A stretch of DNA of 64,000 nucleotides from assembly GCA_963675955.2 (NCBI GenBank), contig CAXXVR010000004.1, positions 124,001 to 188,000 on the forward strand. The letters are read 5' to 3'. The number at the start of each line of letters is the position of its first letter. The first letter of the stretch is position 1. This document shows positions 37,275 through 44,871 of the stretch, piece after piece. The stretch is from Desulfocicer sp963675955. GTDB taxonomy: Bacteria; Desulfobacterota; Desulfobacteria; Desulfobacterales; Desulfobacteraceae. The notes beneath the pieces were generated by a model. The model worked only from the letters and a program-made list of their open reading frames with translations. It was not told the DNA's origin and did not search any database. The translations under genes were made by a program, and so were the position numbers.

Positions 37275-37841
37275 ATGGACTTTAAATTATACCTTGAAAA
37301 CGCATGGCTGCTGCTCAAAGACAATCTGGTGATACTTATCATCATTACCTTGCTTATGGCAGTGGTCAGCACGTTGACACTGGGTATTCTTGGCCCGGTT
37401 GTTTTTGCAGGATACACCTACGCCATTCTGGGACTTGTTCGAAATCGGCAGGAGCCTAAAATACAAGATCTTTTTTCCCAGATGCGCCTTTTTCTTCCGC
37501 TTCTGGGATTTGGGATTCTTACCCTGATTGTGGTGGGGCTTGGGCTTCTTTTCTTTTTCGTTCCCGGCATAATCCTGGCTGTGGCCATATCTTTTTTCTG
37601 TCTGTACATGGTGCCGTTGATGGTGGATCAGTCTCTGGGACTGGTGGATGCCGTCAGAACCAGTGTCAACATTATCACACAAGATTTTCAAACCCATGCT
37701 ATAACCGCCTTAATTTATATTGGACTATGCTGGATCGGGAGCCTGGTGGCCATCGGCTGGCTGCTGACCCTTCCCTTTGGCACCATTTTCATTATTCTGG
37801 TATATGATCGTGTCATTGATCAATATGGGGCTGGGTCATAA
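37275..37841 (+). CDS. Hypothetical integral membrane protein
   Basis: A 188-residue protein with about five hydrophobic segments (residues 17-45, 70-95, 95-115, 140-165 and 165-185). It resembles the DUF975/GPDPase-membrane-domain type of small polytopic proteins (YAGYTYAILGLVRNRQ-like loop near residue 45), without a known reaction. AAAGGAG lies 7 bp before the ATG. It is sandwiched between the AIM24-family gene and thpR. Confidence 0.7.
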   Translation: MDFKLYLENAWLLLKDNLVILIIITLLMAVVSTLTLGILGPVVFAGYTYAILGLVRNRQEPKIQDLFSQMRLFLPLLGFGILTLIVVGLGLLFFFVPGIILAVAISFFCLYMVPLMVDQSLGLVDAVRTSVNIITQDFQTHAITALIYIGLCWIGSLVAIGWLLTLPFGTIFIILVYDRVIDQYGAGS

Positions 37842-37925
37842 CGTTGTTTAATCTTACGGCCTGGCATTATTGAGTATAAATCTACATGCCTGCCAACGAA
37901 AAATTTCACCTGAAAGTTAGGTTCC

Positions 37926-38498
37926 ATGCGAACATTTATCGCCATCCCCATACCCGAAGATATCCTTGATTTTCTGACCGGCGTGCAACGTGCAATCAGA
38001 AAAACAAAGATTAAGGCATCATGGACCAGAAGGCCCTCCATGCATCTTACCCTGGGTTTTTTGGGAGATACTGAAAAAAAAGAGATAGATGCAATTATCA
38101 TGGCCATGGATTCCACCGCCCGCGCCCTGACCCCCTTCAGTCTTTCTGCAAAGGGGCTGGGCGTTTTCCCCGGTGTGAAAAAACCACGGGTGATCTGGTG
38201 CGGTGTGAAGGGTCAGGTGGATCAACTTGAGATCCTTAAAAATACGCTTGACAACCACCTGGTAAAGGCTTGCCTTGCCCATGATATCCAACGGTTTTCA
38301 CCCCATTTCACCCTCGGGCGGTTTAAAGGCGCTGTTGACCCGGGGACGTTGACAAACCTTATTCACGCTTTTAAATACCACACATCCGTTCAGTGTCAGA
38401 TCCCATCCATGGTGCTTTACAAAAGCGATTTGAAACCCTCTGGTGCAGTTCATACCCCATTGTTTGAAACGTTTTTGTCCGGTCTTCCTTTGTTGTGA
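37926..38498 (+). CDS. thpR: RNA 2',3'-cyclic phosphodiesterase
   Basis: A 190-residue 2H-phosphoesterase of the ThpR/LigT type, which opens 2',3'-cyclic phosphate ends of RNA to 2'-phosphates. Both HxTx motifs are present: HLTL at residues 40-43 in SMHLTLGFLGD, and HFTL near residue 122 in RFSPHFTLGRFKG. Length is typical. The N-terminal RTFIAIPIPEDILDFL matches the family. A truncated copy of its 5' end lies at 36196-36399. RNA-ligase relics occur shortly downstream; thpR and RNA ligase are functionally linked, which may not be accidental. Confidence 0.93.
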   Translation: MRTFIAIPIPEDILDFLTGVQRAIRKTKIKASWTRRPSMHLTLGFLGDTEKKEIDAIIMAMDSTARALTPFSLSAKGLGVFPGVKKPRVIWCGVKGQVDQLEILKNTLDNHLVKACLAHDIQRFSPHFTLGRFKGAVDPGTLTNLIHAFKYHTSVQCQIPSMVLYKSDLKPSGAVHTPLFETFLSGLPLL

Positions 38499-38582
38499 TC
38501 CTTCCCGGAAATGGCAGATGTTGCGACCACTCCCTAAATTTTCATGGTTGAGCCAGCTTCCTTGTGATAAAATCGAACCCTG

Positions 38583-38765
38583 TGCGACTATATCAAATTA
38601 ATGGTTTCCGATACCGGAACCGGGATACCCGAAGACATCGTTGAATCTATTTTTGAACCCTATTTTACAACCAAACCCGTTGGTCACGGCACCGGCATGG
38701 TTAAAGCAGATCTTGCAACAACCATCCGTCGGGTGCTGGATGAATTAAAAAATAAAGAGGTGTAA
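38583..38765 (+). pseudogene. Histidine kinase/receiver remnant
   Basis: A 60-codon open stretch reading VSDTGTGIPEDIVESIFEPY then FTTKPVGHGTGM, the N- and G-box of a HATPase domain. It is joined directly to ADLATTIRRVLDE, which looks like the last helix of a response-regulator receiver. The ATPase end, the linker and most of the receiver are missing, so this is a hybrid kinase gene with an internal deletion and no start. The TAA stop lies within the duplicated AIM24 leader. Confidence 0.75.
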
Positions 38766-38807
38766 AATGAAATGCCATGAAGTAGATTATGAAATTTTCG
38801 GAGATGA
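38752..38807 (+). pseudogene. Duplicate of the AIM24-family gene 5' end
   Basis: From AATAAAGAGGTGTAAAATGA to GAGATGA the sequence is the same as 36412-36469 except for about two bases. It covers the leader, start codon and first 14 codons, then stops abruptly at the RNA ligase fragment. This is the reciprocal of the thpR fragment at 36196. Confidence 0.85.
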
Positions 38808-39170
38808 GCCAGGCACTCCGTGGGATATGACAATCTGCCGTCCTGGTTTCTGGGATTTGATATTTATGACAGGGAAAGCAGGCTGTTTTTATCCTGCAGT
38901 AGACGAAATAATCTGTTCAGGCAAATGAAGATCAGCCAGACCCCCCTGTTGGCGAGAGGGCGTTTTACACTTGAGGAGCTGAAATCATATTTTAAAACTT
39001 CCTGTTTCAGCAATACGACATCTGAAGGAATATATCTACGCTATGATCAGGGAGAATGGCTTAAGGCAAGGGCAAAACGGGTACGCCCCGAGTTTGTCCA
39101 GGCAATTGAAGCCCACTGGTCCCGCACGGGTATCACCGCAAATAAATTACACAAAGACGTTTATTATTGA
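38808..39170 (+). pseudogene. RNA ligase C-terminal fragment
   Basis: An open stretch starting ARHSVGYDNLPSWFLGFDIY and ending EGIYLRYDQGEWLKARAKRV and PEFVQAIEAHWSR. These are typical of the C-terminal half of T4 Rnl1/Rnl2-like RNA ligase domain proteins (motifs IIIa, IV and V; KARAKRVRPEF contains motif-V lysines). The N-terminal half with the nucleotidyl-lysine motif KxDG is absent; the preceding DNA belongs to the AIM24 duplicate. A GTG at 38820 could start a 116-residue product, but it could not ligate RNA. The last ~40 codons are repeated at 41411-41533. Confidence 0.8.
39046..39168 (+). repeat. 123-bp direct repeat, left copy
   Basis: It differs from 41411-41533 at only two positions (by eye) and comprises the end of the RNA ligase fragment plus TTATTATT. 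The two copies flank the ATPase/nuclease cassette. The uninterrupted TTATTATTGACCA at 39161-39173 is the empty version of the site into which the palindromic element at 41534 inserted. Confidence 0.9.
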
Positions 39171-39418
39171 CCATTTTCAAGGAAAAAATATATGGTCCTG
39201 TTCGTCATGGATTTTTATAAAAATGTAAGGGCTTTGGCCAGTCTGGGACCTCAACACAAAACGATAAGATTAAGCTGAAAATAGTGGACTGTCCCCTATT
39301 TTACTTTTAAAATATTTTATTTGATTTTCAAAATGATCGAATCCCAAGTGTAGGAATGCCGTTATCAATTTTGGACTCACTACTTTCTGGAATTTAAAAA
39401 GTGGGGAAGGGAACACCG

Positions 39419-40816
39419 ATGAGAATTATACTGAAAAATTTAGGTCCACTGATTCAGACCGAATTTGAACTGGGTGATTTAACGATTATCTGCGGAAAGA
39501 ATAACACCGGAAAAACCTACGCCACCTACGCCACCTATGGTTTTATTGACTACTGGAACAAGAGTTATACCATAAATTTTGAAAAGGCAACCATTGAATT
39601 GCTGCTTGCCAATGGACAGGTTCCCCTTGATCTCCAGGTATATGAAAAAAGAGCTCCCCAGATAATAGCCGATGCCGGAAAAAAATATTCTGCCATTTTA
39701 AATCATGTTTTTGCCTCAAAGGAGAGCCTGTTCAAGGGGGTTGCTTTCAAGGCAGATATTGCCATAAAAGAAAATGATTACCTGGATAAGCGCATAAAAG
39801 TGCAGGCCGGTTCTGCAGAGCGGACCATCCTTCAGATTACCAAAGAGCCTGGATCAAAGGTCTTGCTTGTCTCCTTAATGATGGAGCGGGATAAAAACAT
39901 TGAGATGCCTGCCACTCAAATGATAGCAAACATCATCAGTGATGCCCTTAAAGAAGTGCTTTTTGCTCCCCATATTCCACGGGTTTTCATTGCAAGTGCA
40001 GAAAGAACCGGAGCGGCTATTTTTCAAAAAGAGTTGGATTTTACCCGAAATCGACTGGTTGAATTGCTCGGAGATAAGGGCAGCGGCCTTCATCCTTTGA
40101 AGCTGCTGGACAGATTTTCTTCAGAATATCCTATCCCGGTGCGACGTAATGTGGATTTTATTCGTGAACTCCCGTCTGTTTTTAATAAAGACAGTCAGCT
40201 TTATAAGCAATATCCAGATATGATTGATGATTTTTCTGCAATCATCGGTGGCGAATATAAAGTTGCAAGAAACGGGGATGTTCAGTACATCCCCGATGCC
40301 AACAAACGCCTTCGATTGACCATGGTGGAAAGTTCCAGTGCTGTCCGATCCCTCCTGGACATCGGCTTCTATCTGCGCCACAAGGCAACACCTGGAGATA
40401 TGCTGATGGTGGACGAACCAGAGCTCAACCTTCATCCTGAGAATCAGCGGCGCATGGCCCGGTTGTTTGCCCGGCTTGTGAATGTCGGGATTAAAGTTTT
40501 TATCACGACCCATAGTGACTACATTATAAGAGAATTGAACACGCTGATTATGTTGAATAAAAAAAGTGAATATACCCAAACTGTTGCAGATGGGGAAGGG
40601 TACCATGAAAAAGAATTTCTCTCAAAGGCTCAACTAAAGGTGTATATCGCAAAAGACGACCTTATTTTAAAGAAAGGAAATAAAAGAAAAACACAGTGTA
40701 AATCTTTGGTATCTGCAGACATAGATCCAGATATCGGCATTGAAGTCCAGAGTTTTGATACTACCATAGATGATATGAACAGGATTCAGGAAGCTTTGAT
40801 CTGGGGAGAGGATTGA
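39419..40816 (+). CDS. ABC/OLD-like AAA ATPase of a two-gene cassette
   Basis: A 465-residue ATPase related to the AAA_15/AAA_21 (OLD, RecF-like) families. Walker A is GKNNTGKT at residues 26-33 and Walker B is MLMVDEPELNLHPENQRR with D332-E333. A signature-like VESSSAVRSLL precedes it, and the H-loop is FITTHSDYII. There is no TOPRIM domain at the C-terminus, unlike OLD or GajA. The start ATG at 39419 has GAAGGGA upstream. Its end carries the binding site of the next gene (3-bp gap), so both are made together. It looks more AT-rich than neighbouring genes. Such ATPases act as sensors in antiphage systems (AbiL, PARIS, Septu); this pair is not one I can name. Confidence 0.82.
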   Translation: MRIILKNLGPLIQTEFELGDLTIICGKNNTGKTYATYATYGFIDYWNKSYTINFEKATIELLLANGQVPLDLQVYEKRAPQIIADAGKKYSAILNHVFASKESLFKGVAFKADIAIKENDYLDKRIKVQAGSAERTILQITKEPGSKVLLVSLMMERDKNIEMPATQMIANIISDALKEVLFAPHIPRVFIASAERTGAAIFQKELDFTRNRLVELLGDKGSGLHPLKLLDRFSSEYPIPVRRNVDFIRELPSVFNKDSQLYKQYPDMIDDFSAIIGGEYKVARNGDVQYIPDANKRLRLTMVESSSAVRSLLDIGFYLRHKATPGDMLMVDEPELNLHPENQRRMARLFARLVNVGIKVFITTHSDYIIRELNTLIMLNKKSEYTQTVADGEGYHEKEFLSKAQLKVYIAKDDLILKKGNKRKTQCKSLVSADIDPDIGIEVQSFDTTIDDMNRIQEALIWGED

Positions 40817-40819
40817 TTT

Positions 40820-41377
40820 ATGCCGGATATGGATACACTCAACAGGATGATTCATCCCAATGCCGTCGTGCCGGTAAGAAAAATTTACAAAAAATCCTGC
40901 GCGATTTTAACAGAGGAAAAAGCACCGGACTCCACTGTGGAAATTAGAGGATTACCAAATAATGCACTTGTTATCAAAATTGATGATGCCTTTAAAAATG
41001 ATCAATTTTTTTCCGGTATCAAGGGTGAATGCAAGAGAGCAGATTACGTAATTGTTGCGGATACCGGTAAAAAGAAACGTATCCTCTATATTGAGTTAAA
41101 AAAAAAGAGTGATGAACTTCAGCAGGTTATCAAACAGCTGAAAGGGGCGCAATGCGTGATAAATTATTGCCGAGACATCGCTGAGACCTTTTATGATCAC
41201 AAAGAATTTTTATCGGAATTTGAGTCCCGTTTTATCTCTTTTGGTCATACCGGAATAGGAAATAGCCGCAAGACCCGTGAAACACGTACCGGCTCAGGAG
41301 CTGTTCATGGTGAACCCGACAATGTGCTGAAAATCGACTGGCCAGCCAATATTCAGTTTAACCGGCTGGCAGGATAG
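40820..41377 (+). CDS. Putative PD-(D/E)XK-type effector of the cassette
   Basis: A 185-residue protein of no family I can name. Residues 68-94 read KGECKRADYVIV..(9)..ILYIELKKK, giving E70, D75 and E92-x-K94. This spacing matches the PD-(D/E)XK nuclease core, and a following helix with QLKGAQ resembles the Q-containing helix of that fold. The C-terminal 40 residues are polar and may be flexible. GGAGAGG, inside the end of the ATPase gene, is its binding site. The nuclease role is inference from motif and context; the ATPase would gate it. Confidence 0.6.
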   Translation: MPDMDTLNRMIHPNAVVPVRKIYKKSCAILTEEKAPDSTVEIRGLPNNALVIKIDDAFKNDQFFSGIKGECKRADYVIVADTGKKKRILYIELKKKSDELQQVIKQLKGAQCVINYCRDIAETFYDHKEFLSEFESRFISFGHTGIGNSRKTRETRTGSGAVHGEPDNVLKIDWPANIQFNRLAG

Positions 41378-41410
41378 AAAATTCAGAATATCTCTATTAA
41401 CAGAGCCTTC

Positions 41411-41533
41411 ATCAGGGAGAATGGCTTAAGGCAAGGGCGAAACGGGTACGCCCCGAGTTTGTCCAGGCAATTGAAGCCCACTGGTCCCGCACGGGTATCA
41501 CCGCAAATAAATTACACAAAGACCTTTATTATT
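41411..41533 (+). repeat. 123-bp direct repeat, right copy (RNA ligase tail)
   Basis: A second copy of the RNA ligase 3' end (two mismatches to 39046-39168), now detached from any ligase body. It ends in TTATTATT, where the 76-bp palindromic element is inserted. It lies 34 bp after the stop of the cassette's second gene. Confidence 0.9.
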
Positions 41534-41609
41534 TGGCTTGGTCGCAGCATGGGCCACTCGTCACATTTGGTGAACCCACCCCAAAGTGGCCCATGTTGTG
41601 ACCAAGCCC
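41534..41609. mobile_element. 76-bp palindromic element with 8-bp target duplication
   Basis: The arms GGCTTGGTCGCAGCATGGGC and GCCCATGTTGTGACCAAGCC pair along almost their whole length, with GGTGAACCCACCCC as the apical part. TTATTATT flanks it on both sides (41526-41533 and 41610-41617), while the duplicate region at 39161-39173 has the site once and uninterrupted. This is direct evidence that the repeat moved by insertion. It encodes nothing, so it must be mobilised in trans. Confidence 0.85.
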
Positions 41610-41640
41610 TTATTATTGACCAATTACGAGGAGAATTCCC

Positions 41641-42462
41641 ATGGCCTTATCCGTCGTTGATCTTTATAAAAAAATATTACCGAAAACCAATTGTAGAGAG
41701 TGCGGCTTTCTGACCTGCCTTGCCTTTGCCGGTATGGTGGTGTCGGAAAAACATCCGTTGAAAGGATGTCCTTATATTTCCCAGGATGTGCTGGACTGGG
41801 CGGAAAAGGAGCTTGAAGAGCAGTATCGTCAGGGGAAATGGCTGAAAAGGGATATGGCGGCGGAGGCCCTGCAGCTGGCAAAGGATAATATTGCCACCGG
41901 GGATTTGAAAATTATTGCTGAGCGCACAGGGGGGGAAATCCAAGGAGATACGCTTGTGCTTCCCTATTTCAACGGACATCTGTACATTGATCCCAAGGGT
42001 ATAAAAGACGATCAAGGCAAAGAACTGTCACGCAATGAGCAGACCTTTGTCTATATTCATATGGCCATGATGATCAAAGATCAGGTGGCAAAATCCACCG
42101 GCAATCTCAAGAGTTTCAAGGAGTTTCCCAACACTGTGTCCAAAACCGTTTCCATGCGCGATCGTGTGGAAGAACCCTTGAAAATGGTCTTTTCTGGCCA
42201 TCTTATTGAGCTGGAACGTGCGTGTCTGCAAAGTGGTGGCACGGATGTGAAGGGGGAGTATGAATCCCCCGATATTGCCTTTTCTTTTCAGGTCTTTCCT
42301 TTTGTTGCCGTTACGTTGCTTTTCTGGGAAAAAAGCGAGGGGTTTGATGCGGATGTCAAGCTTCTCTTTGACGAGAAGGTTACCGGTCACCTTGATATTG
42401 AAGCCATCATGTTTCTCAGTGAATACCTTGCTGATCGACTCAAAGCGGCCTGCAGTGCATAA
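41641..42462 (+). CDS. DUF3786 protein with 4Fe-4S domain
   Basis: A 273-residue cytoplasmic protein. Residues 10-45 match the Fe-S domain of corrinoid and RnfB-type proteins, with all four ligands: C18-x2-C21-x4-C26-x16-C43 (NCRECGFLTCLAF...GCP). The remainder (about 70-270) is DUF3786, common in anaerobes and often near one-carbon or corrinoid metabolism, without a known activity. GAGGAGAA lies before the ATG. The sequence from 39180 to 39225 resembles the leader and first codons of this gene, suggesting that RNA ligase-DUF3786 was the original gene order before the cassette arrived. Confidence 0.85.
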   Translation: MALSVVDLYKKILPKTNCRECGFLTCLAFAGMVVSEKHPLKGCPYISQDVLDWAEKELEEQYRQGKWLKRDMAAEALQLAKDNIATGDLKIIAERTGGEIQGDTLVLPYFNGHLYIDPKGIKDDQGKELSRNEQTFVYIHMAMMIKDQVAKSTGNLKSFKEFPNTVSKTVSMRDRVEEPLKMVFSGHLIELERACLQSGGTDVKGEYESPDIAFSFQVFPFVAVTLLFWEKSEGFDADVKLLFDEKVTGHLDIEAIMFLSEYLADRLKAACSA

Positions 42463-42670
42463 GCCGGTTTTATTTTTTTCAACCATTGCTCAATCATCGT
42501 GATGATTCTGTTTTTAACTATTTCAAGTAAATCCCCGTCCCGGAAGATGGTGGACAATTGCTGTAATGAAATCTTGCAATGCCTGTAACAAGCTCTTAAA
42601 GCCTGGGTGATGTGTAAAAACATTGGATCATTTTGTTTAATCAAGGAATTTAATTATATACCATCGTGAT

Positions 42671-43327
42671 ATGGCCTATGCATATAACCACCACATGATT
42701 CTGGTGCTGATCTGCCTGCTGGTGCTGTCCCTGCTTTGCCGGTATGCGTTCCGGAATCGCTGTGTTCCGGGAGCACGGCCGTTTATGGTTCTGACGGTGC
42801 TGTTAATGTTCTGGATAATGGCCAACGGGCTGACTCTCATCGCTTTGCCGGAAGAAACCAAGATTCTCTGGTTCAAATTCAGGGCCGCCCTGATGCTTCC
42901 CATCATTACCGCCTGTTTTATTTTCAGCCTTGATTATGCCGGTCTGGAGCGATGGGTGAGTCTTCGAACGCTCAGTCTCCTTGCCATACCGCTGATCATC
43001 CTTGTGCTGCTCATATTGACCAACGATGTCCACCATCTGATATGGAAACGGATACGTTTTGATGGGAGAATTCATCTTTGTCGAGGCCCCATCAACTGAG
43101 GTTATGTTGTCTATGCCTATTTATTAAGTCTGCTTCAACTGATGGTTCTTGTCCGGCTTTTTCTCAATTCATCCCGGCACCGGTGGGTTGCCGCAGGTCT
43201 TATTGCCGGGCCCTTTATCATACGGGGTGTTTACGCCTGCACCCTTGCAGGATGGAATCCGACATCTACCATGGATCCCATGACGGTGGCGGCAACCCTG
43301 GCTGTGATGCCCTATGCGGCTGCTGTT
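42671..43327 (+). pseudogene. Sensor histidine kinase, N-terminal part (IS-interrupted)
   Basis: This encodes the N-terminal 7TM sensor region of a histidine kinase: seven hydrophobic segments from HHMILVLICLLVLSLL to MTVAATLAVMPYAAAV. Two lesions are visible. An in-frame TGA occurs at 43097-43099, after which the same frame continues with plausible sequence (YVVYAYLLSLLQ). An IS256-family element then interrupts the gene after 43327. Removal of the IS and one target copy joins GCT GCT GTT to TTC CAC in frame, restoring the kinase except for the TGA. Confidence 0.85.
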
Positions 43328-43402
43328 GATAATGCAAGTTTTTTTCTGTAAATTCTGTCTGAGTCAGTTCCTTTTTTATTTCAAAAGTTTGCCTGTTGCC
43401 CT

Positions 43403-43527
43403 CCGGCCCCAAAATTTGTAATTCCGTGGTGAGATAAGTCAAGAAAAAAATCGGTTTCCCCTGCGGGGTCCCTCCGATTTTTTTCTTGACTGATCTCACC
43501 ACTCCATTTGTTTTTTGGTGGGGCCGG
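43403..43527. other. Nested palindrome inside the IS
   Basis: An inner near-perfect stem of 28 bp (43427-43454 with 43474-43501; arms begin TGGTGAGATAAGTCAAG) encloses a 19-nt loop. An outer pair CCGGCCCC (43403-43410) / GGGGCCGG (43520-43527) surrounds it. It lies between the transposase stop and the IS left end. The T-rich stem CCGATTTTTTTCTTGAC could terminate transcription in either direction, shielding the IS from or against outside transcription. Confidence 0.75.
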
Positions 43528-43551
43528 AAGGAACATGATATGTGTGTTTGC

Positions 43552-44715
43552 CTATTTCGTTACCGACAAGTACCTTTTACCAGTTTCCCATTCTTCACTG
43601 GTTTCCACCAAAATGGCAGTTACTAACCTCAATAGTGACGCTTCATTTGGGAAAAGGCTTGCAACCCTGGTCCTGCGCTTGATTTCCCGATTTAAACGTT
43701 CGACCATATTCGTGGATCTCAACCGTTTCCTTTGATTATCCGGCAGCGAAAAGACTGTAAGCCCTTCTGGTATATTTTGCTCAAGCCACCCTGATAATTT
43801 TGAGGCTGTTTTGCTGTACTTTTCAACTGCGATTTCCAAAAACCTTTCTGCTTCTGCTTTATCAGGTGCATTAAATATTGTTCTGATATCTCTGGCCACC
43901 TCTTCCCGCATGGCCACCTTTGGGACATATGCTGTCGCATTTCTTTGCAGATGAACTTGGCACCGTTGCCAGGGGATACTCGGGTATACGGAATTCAAGG
44001 CTGCTTTTAATCCTGTGTGGTCATCACTGGTTATCAATCTTACACCATGCATTCCCCTGGATTTCAAAGACAATAAAAATTCACGCCAATGCACTTCGGC
44101 CTCACTCAGCGAGACGCTGACTCCCAATACGGTTCTTTTGCCATCATCCATTATTCCTGTGGCAATGAGGACCGCACAGGATCTAACGACTCCATCTTGC
44201 CGGACCTTTTCATACCTGGCATCCAATTGGAGAAACGGAATGCTACCAAGCGGCCGAGCCCTCCATTTCTCCAACTCTTCATCCAATTGCTTTGCGGCAT
44301 TGCTAACCTGGGTGCTGCTTACTTTTAGGCCGCACATTTTTTCTAAGATTGCAGATACCTTACGGGTGGATACCCCTTGAACATACATCTCAGCCAGAGA
44401 CACTGTCAGTGCCCTTTCTGACCGGAGCCCTTTCTCCAGAGCGGAAGGGTAAAAATTTACGTCCCCTCTCACCTGAGGCACTTTCAGGTTCAAGCTCCCA
44501 AGGCGAGTGGCGACACTTCTATCTTTAAAACCATTGGCATAACCGGCACGGGATTCTGTCCTTTCCCAAGGCCGGGCTTTGAGGGCATAGGATCTTTCTG
44601 CCTTCATGGCCTCATTTATAAGGATAGATATGGCGTCTTCCAATCCATCCATGCCAAATTCATTAATAATTTCCAAAATCGATTCAATTCCTGTATTCTG
44701 ATTCTGCTGGGTCAT
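43552..44715 (-). CDS. IS256-family transposase
   Basis: A 387-residue DDE/D transposase of the Mutator-like IS256 family. The three catalytic regions are intact: LDARYEKV (first Asp), ITSDDHTGLKAAL (second Asp) and STNMVERLNREIKRRTRV (Glu). The CQVHLQRNA segment with the conserved C/H pair is also present. AAAGGA lies 5 bp before the ATG. Length and motifs give no sign of damage. It is the only gene of the element at 43328-44851. Confidence 0.96.
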   Translation of the reverse strand: MTQQNQNTGIESILEIINEFGMDGLEDAISILINEAMKAERSYALKARPWERTESRAGYANGFKDRSVATRLGSLNLKVPQVRGDVNFYPSALEKGLRSERALTVSLAEMYVQGVSTRKVSAILEKMCGLKVSSTQVSNAAKQLDEELEKWRARPLGSIPFLQLDARYEKVRQDGVVRSCAVLIATGIMDDGKRTVLGVSVSLSEAEVHWREFLLSLKSRGMHGVRLITSDDHTGLKAALNSVYPSIPWQRCQVHLQRNATAYVPKVAMREEVARDIRTIFNAPDKAEAERFLEIAVEKYSKTASKLSGWLEQNIPEGLTVFSLPDNQRKRLRSTNMVERLNREIKRRTRVASLFPNEASLLRLVTAILVETSEEWETGKRYLSVTK

Positions 44716-44871
44716 GCTTATCCTTTCTGTTTGATTTGGTCGTTGAACAAAAAAGGAACATTAAGTTTCGACCCAGCATTTTCAACCCAAGGATTTTAAA
44801 ATCCTTGCCCCATGCTGAATTTCGAATTTACAGAAAAGATTTTACACTAACCTGCTGTTTTCCACTATAAT

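Larger units (their letters stand above)
43328..44851 (-). mobile_element. IS256-family insertion sequence (1524 bp)
   Basis: The ends are 28-bp imperfect inverted repeats: GATAATGCAAGTTTTTTTC at the left and the complement GTTAGTGTAAAATCTTTTC at the right, both continuing TGTAAATTC. The 8-bp target duplication CTGCTGTT is at 43320-43327 and 44852-44859. It contains one intact transposase gene on the minus strand and a large hairpin downstream of it. Intact ends and gene suggest recent, possibly still active, insertion. Confidence 0.93.

Noticed and set aside
38820..39170. Functional 116-residue protein from GTG 38820
   Set aside because: It is the C-terminal half of an RNA ligase; the catalytic lysine domain is missing and no binding site precedes the GTG.
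41459..41713. 84-codon frame spanning the right direct repeat and the palindromic element
   Set aside because: It reads through two repeat elements into the DUF3786 gene in another frame; no homology sense.
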